Shown here in pieces: positions 8,100 through 15,514 of a stretch of DNA of 19,275 bases (the stretch's first letter is position 1; each line of letters opens with the position of its first letter). The translations under genes were made by a program, and so were the position numbers. The stretch spans positions 1-19,275 of the forward strand of contig DAOTUC010000050.1 of assembly GCA_034437315.1 (NCBI GenBank), in the 5' to 3' direction. The DNA comes from DSAR01 sp034437315 (lineage in GTDB: Bacteria; Chloroflexota; Anaerolineae; B4-G1). The notes below the pieces were generated by a model. The model was not told the origin of the DNA and did no database searches. It saw only the letters and a program-made list of their open reading frames with translations.

Positions 8100-9424
8100 A
8101 TAAAGCAATGAAGTTTCTGTTATTGAGCGCCCTGTTACTGACGATTATCGGCGTTGTTTTTCTATCCGGTTTTGCTTCAGCCTACTTATTGACAGGGAGC
8201 GGCGCTCTGCCGGTCTGGACAGCATCGAGACCTCCGGACGTCACGCCAACGGACACACCCTCTCCCTCACCCGAAGCGGGAGAGACGCTCGAACCAACCG
8301 AACCCATCCAAACTCCGACGCTCGCGCCCACACCCATCCCGAAAGATAGAGACCAAGAGACCTTCCAACTCTTCTGGGAGGTATGGGACCTGGTACAGCG
8401 CAATTTCTACGGCGACTTGCCGGATATGCAGACGCTCACGTATGCCGCCATTCACGGGATGTTGGACGCCCTGGAGGACGATTACACAGCCTTCATCGAG
8501 CCCCAGGCGGCCGCCATCATCTCCGAAGACGCCACCGGAAAATTCGAGGGCATCGGCGCCTTCGTCGGACTAAACGAGGACGGCATCCTGGAAATATCGG
8601 GGGTTTTTGAAGACGGCCCGGCCGACCAAGCCAGCATCCAAGCTGGGGATCTGGTGCTCGAAGTAGACGGGGTCTCCATCGTGGGGCTGTCTCTCTATGA
8701 GTCGATTGGCTTAATCCGCGGCCCGGCCGGCTCAGAAGTGAGGCTGCTCATCACGCGGAAAAGCATCGCGGAACCTTTCGAGGTCGAAGTAACCCGCGCC
8801 AGTCTCGAAATACCCATCACGACGGTCGAAATGCGAGACGACGGCATCGGTTATCTCCGCCTGCACGAATTCAGCGCCACCGCCAGCGAACTGACGGAGG
8901 AAGGATTGATTGAACTGCTGGAAAACGATCCCAAAGGCATCGTGCTGGACTTGCGCGGCAATCCGGGCGGATGGTTGGATCAATCGATCAAGGTCGCTGA
9001 CCTTTTCCTGGGTGATGGAACGGTGCTCATCGAACGCTGGAGCGATGGGCGGAAAAAGGAATTGCCCGCATCAGGCGCCCAGCCAGGCGACGTTGGGGAA
9101 GACATCCCGTTGGTCGTCCTGGTGGACGGCGGCACAGCCAGCGCCTCGGAGATCGTGGCGGGCGCGCTGCAAGACCGAGAGCGAGCCATCCTCATCGGAG
9201 AAACCACCTTCGGGAAAGGATCCGTCCAACGGCCATTCACGCTCAGCGATAGTTCTGAATTACGGGTCACCATCGCCCTCTGGTTTACGCCCAACGATCG
9301 AGCTATCCAGGATCATGGCCTCAATCCCGACATCGAAGCCCCATGGCCTGAAGCGGAAGAACTGGAAGAGGGCGAAGATCCACAGCTAGAGCGGGCCGTC
9401 GAGTATTTACTTTCGGGCGAGTAG
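8096..9424 (+). CDS. S41 family C-terminal processing peptidase, copy 2
   Basis: A 442-residue paralog of the preceding gene, starting at an ATG that overlaps its stop by 4 nt. A hydrophobic anchor spans about residues 6-32. It then has a Pro/Thr-rich linker of about 50 residues, absent from copy 1, which would hold the catalytic part away from the membrane. The helical region FWEVWDLVQRNFYGDLP parallels copy 1 closely. PDZ and S41 domains follow, with the dyad Ser349 in GGTASASEI and Lys374 in FGKGSVQ. The C-terminus is acidic. Both copies keep all visible catalytic residues, so this is a tandem duplication with two active enzymes rather than decay. Confidence 0.94.
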   Translation: MNKAMKFLLLSALLLTIIGVVFLSGFASAYLLTGSGALPVWTASRPPDVTPTDTPSPSPEAGETLEPTEPIQTPTLAPTPIPKDRDQETFQLFWEVWDLVQRNFYGDLPDMQTLTYAAIHGMLDALEDDYTAFIEPQAAAIISEDATGKFEGIGAFVGLNEDGILEISGVFEDGPADQASIQAGDLVLEVDGVSIVGLSLYESIGLIRGPAGSEVRLLITRKSIAEPFEVEVTRASLEIPITTVEMRDDGIGYLRLHEFSATASELTEEGLIELLENDPKGIVLDLRGNPGGWLDQSIKVADLFLGDGTVLIERWSDGRKKELPASGAQPGDVGEDIPLVVLVDGGTASASEIVAGALQDRERAILIGETTFGKGSVQRPFTLSDSSELRVTIALWFTPNDRAIQDHGLNPDIEAPWPEAEELEEGEDPQLERAVEYLLSGE

Positions 9425-9427
9425 ACA

Positions 9428-9901
9428 ATGCCGGGTATAAAAATAGTCGCCAAGAATCGAAAGGCCCGCCGGGATTATCACCTGGAAGACGTAAAAGAAG
9501 CCGGTCTGGTCCTCCTGGGCACGGAGATCAAGTCGATCCGCGCCGGGCGGGTCAATTTGAGCGACGGTTACGTCCAACCGCGCGACGGGGAGTTGTGGCT
9601 GATCAACGTACACATCGCCGCTTACGATCCGGCCGGCCGCTTCGGACACGACCCGCTTCGCCCGCGCAAATTATTGCTCCATCGACGAGAAATCGACCGC
9701 CTGACCTCTCAGGTGAACGAGCGCGGATATACGATCATTCCGGTGAAAATGTATCTCAGCGCCGGCCTGGCAAAAGTCGAAATCGCCCTGGCCCGTGGCA
9801 AGCGCAAATACGATAAAAGGCAGGATATCGCCGAGCGAACAGCGCGCCGGGATATGGAGCGGGCGCTGAAAGAGAGGGAGCAGAGGCGCAAAAGACGATG
9901 A
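9428..9901 (+). CDS. smpB: SsrA-binding protein SmpB
   Basis: SmpB binds tmRNA and brings it to stalled ribosomes for trans-translation, tagging the truncated product for proteolysis. The 157-residue length is normal. Family motifs are clear: NRKARRDYHLEDVKEAGLVL at about residues 10-29, GTEIKSIRAGRVNLSDGYV, then the RKLLLHRREIDRL region and the basic C-terminal tail with KRKYDKRQDIAER that inserts in the decoding channel. The ATG lies only 3 nt after the peptidase stop and has no strong Shine-Dalgarno, so translation probably depends on coupling. The ssrA gene is not in this window. Confidence 0.97.
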   Translation: MPGIKIVAKNRKARRDYHLEDVKEAGLVLLGTEIKSIRAGRVNLSDGYVQPRDGELWLINVHIAAYDPAGRFGHDPLRPRKLLLHRREIDRLTSQVNERGYTIIPVKMYLSAGLAKVEIALARGKRKYDKRQDIAERTARRDMERALKEREQRRKRR

Positions 9902-10737
9902 CCGCCATCGATCTATCAAAACAAACGAGACGCCCTCCCCCACCCCTCCAAGAACTCGACCTCTACTCGATCAAACAAATCAACGCTCTTTCGACGGACC
10001 AAAGGCTCCAGATATTCCATCACATGGTTCCGCTGGATATATTCCTGCGCCTGGGCATCGACCCGGAGACCTTGCAAGATGAAGAGGGTCGGTCTCTGGT
10101 CACCTACGAGCCCAGCGGCGCGTCGGGCGAACTCTTCGTGCGCCATCGCTGGGACGCGGAGGATCCGGTGTTGTACCTCCATCTGGCGGACACAGTCAAC
10201 AACCAGATCGAGGTATTGCTATTCGCCGTCAACGATCCGCACGCAGAACGCTTCGACGTCGATCGCCTGCCGGATGGCACACCGACCCATTTCGGCGTCC
10301 AGGCCCGGCGCGTCGCAGAGGAGATCGGAGCGATGGAAGCCGGATTAGCGCCAGGACAGGTGCGGAGGGGGTTAAGGTTGACGCGCGACCTGATCCCCAT
10401 CTGGGAACAATTTGTCGTCGGACTACACCACGATGCCTTTTACATCCAGCCATTGGCCTATCACAACGCCATTCTCTTCGAGCGGTTGGGATTCGCTTAC
10501 GTGATGGGCTTAGGCCGTATGGAATGGATTCACAACGCCTTTGCGCCTGATGGCCTGTTGCGCCAGAGATTGGACGGCTCCACTCCCTTTCGACGCCCAG
10601 AAATGGCCCATACTGTCCGCGGTCGCAGCTGGGCCATACACGATGGCATTATGAAAGAGCCGTTTGCCGGCGTCAAGATGTACAAACGAGTGGGCGTTCA
10701 CGCCGGCGTCGTCACATTCCCTAACGCCTCCTGGTAA
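9898..10737 (+). CDS. conserved-looking protein of unknown function after smpB
   Basis: I do not recognise this 279-residue family. Its ATG overlaps the smpB stop by 4 nt (ATGA), so it is translated from the same message. It has no signal peptide or membrane segment and appears cytosolic. Visible points are a Pro-rich patch (RRPPPPLQEL) near residue 11, a predicted helical segment with LAPGQVRRGLRLTRDL near 150, and a His/aromatic-rich stretch around residues 178-210 containing HHDAFYIQPLAYHNA and LFERLGFAY. The C-terminal part contains MEWIHNAFAP and VGVHAGVVTFP. Clustered His and acidic residues could bind a metal, but that is a guess. It is the last gene before a 202-bp gap. Confidence 0.85.
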   Translation: MTAIDLSKQTRRPPPPLQELDLYSIKQINALSTDQRLQIFHHMVPLDIFLRLGIDPETLQDEEGRSLVTYEPSGASGELFVRHRWDAEDPVLYLHLADTVNNQIEVLLFAVNDPHAERFDVDRLPDGTPTHFGVQARRVAEEIGAMEAGLAPGQVRRGLRLTRDLIPIWEQFVVGLHHDAFYIQPLAYHNAILFERLGFAYVMGLGRMEWIHNAFAPDGLLRQRLDGSTPFRRPEMAHTVRGRSWAIHDGIMKEPFAGVKMYKRVGVHAGVVTFPNASW

Positions 10738-10824
10738 CTGGATTGTCTGGATGGTCAAGTCCAGGCCGCAAGAAAACATACTGGCTGGCCTCCTGAAAAA
10801 GTGGCGATTTATCAATATCTTTGG

Positions 10825-10830
10825 TATACT
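10825..10830 (+). promoter_or_regulatory. extended -10 candidate, distal promoter of the membrane cluster
   Basis: TGG directly precedes TATACT here (10822-10830), giving an extended -10. The hexamer 17 nt upstream (TGGCGA) is a poor -35. It lies 53 nt before a second TATACT. The rest of 10738-10824 shows no convincing terminator or small gene, only a short AGGCC/GGCCT inverted pair. Confidence 0.35.
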
Positions 10831-10854
10831 GTATCTACACCCGGTCATCCGCCC

Positions 10855-10883
10855 TTGAGCAAGCTGAAAAATTACGGTATACT
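10855..10883 (+). promoter_or_regulatory. main promoter candidate of the membrane/MutL cluster
   Basis: TTGAGC (10855-10860, 4/6 to TTGACA) is separated by exactly 17 nt from TATACT (10878-10883, 5/6 to TATAAT). Transcription would start near 10890, inside the tandem 11-bp repeat, leaving a leader of about 50 nt before the first gene at 10940. Confidence 0.55.
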
Positions 10884-10888
10884 ATAGC

Positions 10889-10910
10889 GCACGCACTACG
10901 CACGCACTAC
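10889..10910 (+). repeat. tandem 11-bp direct repeat at the predicted transcription start
   Basis: GCACGCACTAC occurs twice head to tail (10889-10899 and 10900-10910), starting 5 nt after the -10 hexamer at 10878-10883. The position suggests a tandem binding site for a regulator at the transcription start, or a 5' leader element. It could also be a simple slippage duplication. Confidence 0.6.
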
Positions 10911-10939
10911 AAACAGCGCTCAAAAGCATTTGAAGCATA

Positions 10940-11215
10940 ATGACACAAGAAGAGGAACAAAAAGCGTGGATCGCCGAATGGAGCAGACAAATCGCAACGG
11001 CCGGGCTCTCTCCCATCGCCGCGCCGCTTCTTGATGTCGCCCAGGCGTTTGGCTTCCTGGGCAGTCAGATGCTTCTTCTGATACAACCACTGGCGTCAGA
11101 AAGCGCGCTTTCCAGTACGTTAGAACGCATCACGCTCTTGCTGGATGATCCAGAACTACTAAACCTATTGCAAACCCATCTCGCGGAAGACCGACGAAAG
11201 AAAGGTGAGCGATGA
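10940..11215 (+). CDS. small protein opening the membrane/MutL cluster, unknown
   Basis: A 91-residue protein I do not recognise. The sequence is Leu- and Ala-rich and probably all-helical. The middle stretch from LSPIAAPLLDVAQAFGF to MLLLIQPL (about residues 23-52) could be a membrane-associated or amphipathic helix. It ends in a basic tail. Only a weak GAAG precedes the ATG. Its stop overlaps the next ATG by 4 nt, which supports it being a real gene and the first of the operon. Confidence 0.75.
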   Translation: MTQEEEQKAWIAEWSRQIATAGLSPIAAPLLDVAQAFGFLGSQMLLLIQPLASESALSSTLERITLLLDDPELLNLLQTHLAEDRRKKGER

Positions 11216-11958
11216 ACCCCCTGGCAGGCGCAATCTTAGTGCTCGGCCTCGCGATATTGATTGGCGTATCGCTCATTCTGCGGCTGAGAAAAAAGATCGA
11301 AGTCCCTGTGCGGCCCATACCGGCCTTCCAGGATTTACGGACTCAGGCCGGTTACGCAGCCGAAAGCGGCGGCGGGATCCACATCGCCCTGGGTAATGGC
11401 AGCTTGTACGGAGAAGACGCCATCACATCCATCGCCGCCATGCAAGTCCTGGAGGCCCTGGCTGACGAAGCAGCCGACTACAACGCCCCGCCAATCGTCA
11501 CCGTAGGAGACCCAACCCTACTCCCCATCGCCCAGGATATGTTACGGCGAGCGTATGAACGCAAGGGTCGACTGGAACTTTACAACGCCGGGCAGGTGCG
11601 CTTCATCGCGCCATCACCCGTGGGATACGCCGCCGGCGCCGCCGATGTCGCAGACAACGAGACCATCACCGCCACGATTATGATCGGCGCCTTCCAAGAA
11701 GAGATCTCGCTCATCGCCGACTCCAGCGCCCGTTATGACATTCCATCGCTCGCCGCCGTCACAACACCGACCGCCATCGCGGCCCTATACCCAGCGGTCA
11801 AACAACTCGCCCAGGGGGAAGAGTTATACGCCGCCGGCGCCCAATTGACCGGTGAAAAGCATTACCTGGCCGGACTCATCACACAGGATGTCCTGCGCGT
11901 CCTTTTAATCCTGGCAATTTTAGCGTTTAGCATCGCCACATATTTGGGAGCCTGGTAA
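11212..11958 (+). CDS. two-TM membrane protein, DUF6754-like
   Basis: A 248-residue protein with an N-terminal transmembrane helix (about 4-24), a soluble Ala-rich middle domain and a C-terminal helix (about 226-245). The middle domain contains GGGIHIALGNGSLYGEDAIT near residues 52-71, VGDPTLLPIAQDMLRRAY, and a motif-rich stretch with IAPSPVGYAAGAADVA. I recall similar proteins annotated as DUF6754 in Chloroflexota; this is recollection, not a search result. The function is unknown. The start ATG overlaps the previous stop, and the following gene begins 4 nt after this stop, so it is clearly within an operon. Confidence 0.85.
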   Translation: MNPLAGAILVLGLAILIGVSLILRLRKKIEVPVRPIPAFQDLRTQAGYAAESGGGIHIALGNGSLYGEDAITSIAAMQVLEALADEAADYNAPPIVTVGDPTLLPIAQDMLRRAYERKGRLELYNAGQVRFIAPSPVGYAAGAADVADNETITATIMIGAFQEEISLIADSSARYDIPSLAAVTTPTAIAALYPAVKQLAQGEELYAAGAQLTGEKHYLAGLITQDVLRVLLILAILAFSIATYLGAW

Positions 11959-11962
11959 AATC

Positions 11963-12634
11963 ATGGGTGGATTAATTAAACGCTGGATACCTTTTGTCAT
12001 CTTCATCCTCGCGCCTGGCTTGATCGTGCTATCTGGATACTTCATAGCGGACATGGCCCCGTGGCGTGATATGATGGTCGAATGGGCTGTCATCATCGCC
12101 GCCTTCGCCTTTCTACTAGGCATCCTCAACGTCCTGCGCGTTCACGGTAGACAGATCCAGCGCCAACGGGATGGATGGTTCTACAGCTTGATCCTGATAT
12201 TCGCCATGCTGGTGGCTTGGATACCGCCGGCAACCCAGAGCTTAACGTTAGATTTTCTCAACATTCCCGTTCCCGCTCAGATCGAATCAACGATCGATGC
12301 AACGTCTCAATGGATATTCCGTTACGTCATCAGCCCCTTGGGCTCATCACTGGCCGCGCTCATCGTTTTCACCCTCGCATTGGCCGCGTTCCGTATGCTT
12401 CGCACCCGACCCAATGCCTGGACCGTTCTTTTCCTCGGCGTCGTCATCGTCGTTTTGCTGGGCGGCGCTCCCTTTATGCTAGAATTGGCATGGTTGACCG
12501 GCGTCCGTTCCTGGATCGTCAATGTGTGGAGTATGGCCGGCATACGAGGGCTATTGCTAGGCGTCGCGTTGGGCGTCATCGTGACAGCACTGCGGATTTT
12601 TATAGCCAGTGAGCAACCCTATAGCGAATCTTGA
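11963..12634 (+). CDS. multi-pass membrane protein of unknown function
   Basis: A 223-residue hydrophobic protein with about six predicted transmembrane segments, near residues 8-28, 38-57, 73-90, 125-145, 152-172 and 191-213. Between segments two and three is a short basic loop (VHGRQIQRQRDGW), which by the positive-inside rule is probably cytoplasmic. No transporter or enzyme signature is visible. Its stop overlaps the TTG start of the zinc-ribbon gene by 4 nt. A role as the membrane core of a complex with its neighbours is an inference from the arrangement. Confidence 0.85.
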   Translation: MGGLIKRWIPFVIFILAPGLIVLSGYFIADMAPWRDMMVEWAVIIAAFAFLLGILNVLRVHGRQIQRQRDGWFYSLILIFAMLVAWIPPATQSLTLDFLNIPVPAQIESTIDATSQWIFRYVISPLGSSLAALIVFTLALAAFRMLRTRPNAWTVLFLGVVIVVLLGGAPFMLELAWLTGVRSWIVNVWSMAGIRGLLLGVALGVIVTALRIFIASEQPYSES

Positions 12635-14802
12635 GTGTTAAAATGATTCATTGTCCAAACTGCGGATCGGCAAATCGAAGAGGCAGTCGCTTCTGCAACG
12701 AGTGCGGCGAACCAATGCCTATGCAGACAGCGTTGCGCTGCCCAATGTGCGGCGCGATGAACCCGGTGGGCAACGTATATTGCGATAAATGCCAGGCCCG
12801 CGTGGCGCCGATGGCATCCTCCCCCGAAGAGACGGCGGAAGAAGAACGACCCGAGACGCCATCCATCAAGGGCCTCTCGCTGCCCACCATCCCGCTGAGC
12901 GATCAAGTGGAGGAAAAACCCCCCGCATCAGCGGATGAATCCGCCGATGATTGGCTGTCCCAATTCCGGGCCTCGACCCCAGACGCTGAAACCGCCGAAG
13001 CCCCGCCGACCGCAGAGAAACGCCAGGCGGAGGAAGCGGGAGAAAAGGACGATTGGCTATCCCAACTTCGGGACACCGCGCCGCCCGATATTCAAGATGA
13101 CGCGCCAGACGACTCAGCAGACACCCACGAAGAAAGCGAGGGGGATTGGCTCACACAACTTCGCGCAACAGACCAACCAGAATCGTCCGAAGCGCCCTAC
13201 GCAGGCGACGACTGGCTAACCGAGCTCCGAGGAGAAGCGCCGGAAGAAACACCGCCGCCGGCCGCCCCCGACTCACCCGACACATTTGACACGGAAATAG
13301 ACGCAGCGCCCGATTGGCTGCAACGAATCACGCCAGAGCGGGCCGAAGCCCCCGAATCCATGCCGTGGGAATGGGACGCCGAAGCCGCGCCAGCGATGGA
13401 ACCGGCCGCCATACCCGATTGGTTGCAAGAGATCGCGCCTTCCGATGCGCCGGTAGAAGAGCCCGCCGTGGAGGAGATCCCCGTCGAGGCCGCAGCTGAA
13501 GTCGCCCAAGCAGCGCCGCCGCCATTTGAGCAGGAAAAGATTGAGACCGACCTATTTGACGAGACGCCCGATTGGCTTCGCGACCTCGCCATAGAAGAAG
13601 AACCCTCACCCACGCCGACTTTGGAAAAACCGGCGACTATTGAAGCAGAGCCTGAGATTGAAGCGGGCGAAATGCCCGGTTGGTTGGCCGATCTTGGGCC
13701 CAGGACAGAAACGGACGGTATTGAAGCGCTCGCCCAGGCGGAAATTCCGGCCTGGATGGAGGGGTTACGGCCTAAAGAGACCAAAACGCCAAAAGATGAA
13801 GAAGAGGCGCTGGAAACCGAAGGGCTTTTGGAAGGCCTCCGAGGCGTTCTTCCCCCCAGCGAAGCGATCGAGCAACTGCAACCCCAGAAACGCTCACACA
13901 TCGAAACGAGCGAGGCGACCCTAACCAGAGCCCGGCTGCTCCAAGACCTGGTCACCTCAGCTATTGAGCCGCCCAAGCCGACCCCTTACAAAGCACAAAG
14001 AAAACGCGTCGACATCGGAGAGCAAACGCAACGATTGGTGGTCGCCCTGATATTATTGGTCACGACGTTGGGCGCGCTCATCGCACCGGACATCATCCCG
14101 CCACTGTCCGCCCCCGCTCTCCCCCCCCACGATCCCTACGAGACGATTGAAAATTTGGACGCTGGCGCAGCCGTCCTCCTCGTATTTGAATACGGGCCGA
14201 CGGAATCGGATGAGATGGACGCCATCGCCCACCCGCTCATCAGCCATTTGCTCGAGCGGGAGGCCAGCCTTTTTATCGCCGCCACACGCCCGGAAGGAAG
14301 CGCAGCAGCGACCGGGATGCTGCAAGACATTAGCACCGGAAGCGCCTACACGCAAACGCATCACACGTGGATCGGCTACCGCCCAGGCAACGCTTCCGGC
14401 ATCGCTCAAATCCTAAAAGAAGCGCAATCAGCGCCGCAATCAGCGCCGCAACCAGCGCCGCAACTGATCGTCGTGCTGACCGCCCAGCCTAGAATTCTAC
14501 GTTGGTGGATCGAACAGACGTACATTGGGGATGCGCATAACAGGCCGCCCATCGTCGCCGGTCTGAGCGCCGCCCTGGAACCGTTCGCCAGCCCCTACCT
14601 GACAACCAGCCCTCCGCAACTCGCCGGGATGCTCAGCGGGCTGCCACAGGCCGCCGCCTACGAACATCACCACGGCATAGCGGGAGACGCAACCCACCGC
14701 CTGAACGGGCTGACCGTGGGCCAGATCGTCATCGTGGGATTGATCATAGTCGGCGCAATCCCTTATGCCATCGCCGGGCGAAGAAGGAGGGAAGAACAGT
14801 GA
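12631..14802 (+). CDS. double zinc-ribbon membrane protein with nine W(L/M) motif repeats
   Basis: A 723-residue modular protein if started at TTG 12631 (TTGA overlap), or 719 residues from ATG 12643; neither has a strong Shine-Dalgarno. Two CxxC-type zinc ribbons open it: CPNCG with CNECG, then CPMCG with CDKC, within about residues 8-54. An acidic, Pro/Ala-rich, probably disordered region follows. It contains nine short motifs of the form D/G/A-W-L/M with a hydrophobic residue a few positions later; the Trp residues are at 108, 142, 173, 195, 229, 264, 315, 351 and 375. A transmembrane helix lies at about 470-488, then an external or lumenal domain of about 200 residues, and a second helix at about 697-716 before a basic tail. 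The cytosolic half looks like a scaffold that docks several copies of one partner. The function is unknown. Confidence 0.88.
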   Translation: MSVKMIHCPNCGSANRRGSRFCNECGEPMPMQTALRCPMCGAMNPVGNVYCDKCQARVAPMASSPEETAEEERPETPSIKGLSLPTIPLSDQVEEKPPASADESADDWLSQFRASTPDAETAEAPPTAEKRQAEEAGEKDDWLSQLRDTAPPDIQDDAPDDSADTHEESEGDWLTQLRATDQPESSEAPYAGDDWLTELRGEAPEETPPPAAPDSPDTFDTEIDAAPDWLQRITPERAEAPESMPWEWDAEAAPAMEPAAIPDWLQEIAPSDAPVEEPAVEEIPVEAAAEVAQAAPPPFEQEKIETDLFDETPDWLRDLAIEEEPSPTPTLEKPATIEAEPEIEAGEMPGWLADLGPRTETDGIEALAQAEIPAWMEGLRPKETKTPKDEEEALETEGLLEGLRGVLPPSEAIEQLQPQKRSHIETSEATLTRARLLQDLVTSAIEPPKPTPYKAQRKRVDIGEQTQRLVVALILLVTTLGALIAPDIIPPLSAPALPPHDPYETIENLDAGAAVLLVFEYGPTESDEMDAIAHPLISHLLEREASLFIAATRPEGSAAATGMLQDISTGSAYTQTHHTWIGYRPGNASGIAQILKEAQSAPQSAPQPAPQLIVVLTAQPRILRWWIEQTYIGDAHNRPPIVAGLSAALEPFASPYLTTSPPQLAGMLSGLPQAAAYEHHHGIAGDATHRLNGLTVGQIVIVGLIIVGAIPYAIAGRRRREEQ
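14425..14460 (+). repeat. three tandem 12-bp units inside the zinc-ribbon gene
   Basis: CAATCAGCGCCG occurs twice, followed by CAACCAGCGCCG, encoding Q-S/P-A-P units. The array keeps frame and lies in a loop of the domain between the two transmembrane helices. It is a likely length-variable site between strains. Confidence 0.75.
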
Positions 14803-15476
14803 CAGCCCAAACACTAGACCTCATCGGCGTGGCGACAGGCGCCATCTTAACGGTTATGGTCTTCACTTATCTGCTCGACATCAAGCCCTTTCACGCTATC
14901 TACCGATTATCATTGCACCTTTTCATCGGCGCGCTGCTCGGCTACTCGCTCGGGGTCGTCATCCGCGACGTCCTCGCCGGCGTCTTGCTGCGCCAGCTAC
15001 TCGCCGACCAATTCGCGACACAATTACAAGTGGTGGTCCCGCTGTTATTGGGTATATTTTTACTGGCCAAAGCCATCCCTCGTAAGGCCTTCATTGGCGT
15101 TCTCTCCGTCGCTTATCTCATCGGCGTTGGGACGGCGGTCGCTCTTGGCGGCGCGCTATTCGGGACTCTGATCCCCCAGACCAAAGCCACGACCCTGGCC
15201 CTAAGCTCTGGTGGATTTAACGGGGTGATCATCTTATTGGGCGTCGTGTGCACACTGATGGCCTTCACGTTGATCGGAAAAAAGCGCATAGGTCCCCCCT
15301 CACCGCTAGGCCGCATCGTCCAAGCGACGCGCTTGATAGGCCGTCTATTTCTGCTCAGCGCCTTCGGCGTCGCTTTCGCCGGCGCGATCACCGCATCCCT
15401 TTCGATATTCATCGGACGCATCGTTTACCTGATTGAAGCGTTCGATAAACTATACGCCTTTTTCGTCGGATTCTAG
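14799..15476 (+). CDS. second multi-pass membrane protein of the cluster
   Basis: A 225-residue hydrophobic protein with roughly six transmembrane segments, starting near residue 7 and ending near 207. The GTG start overlaps the previous stop by 4 nt (GTGA) and has a strong AAGGAGG at 14784-14790, 8 nt upstream. Polar loops include DIKPFHAIYR and the basic GKKRIGPPSPLGRIVQATR, both likely cytoplasmic. I see no transporter family signature. A gap of 38 nt separates it from the MutL-family gene. Confidence 0.85.
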   Translation: MTAQTLDLIGVATGAILTVMVFTYLLDIKPFHAIYRLSLHLFIGALLGYSLGVVIRDVLAGVLLRQLLADQFATQLQVVVPLLLGIFLLAKAIPRKAFIGVLSVAYLIGVGTAVALGGALFGTLIPQTKATTLALSSGGFNGVIILLGVVCTLMAFTLIGKKRIGPPSPLGRIVQATRLIGRLFLLSAFGVAFAGAITASLSIFIGRIVYLIEAFDKLYAFFVGF

Positions 15477-15514
15477 CGCTTGATCAACTGAATCGAGACC
15501 AGGTACGAGAAATT

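Noticed and set aside
10738..10824. Terminator after the smpB operon
   Set aside because: Only short 5-bp inverted pairs with long loops are present and none is followed by a T run.
14425..14460. Possible CRISPR-like or minisatellite array
   Set aside because: The three 12-bp units are in frame, contiguous without spacers and encode a Q/A/P loop, so this is an intragenic tandem repeat only.
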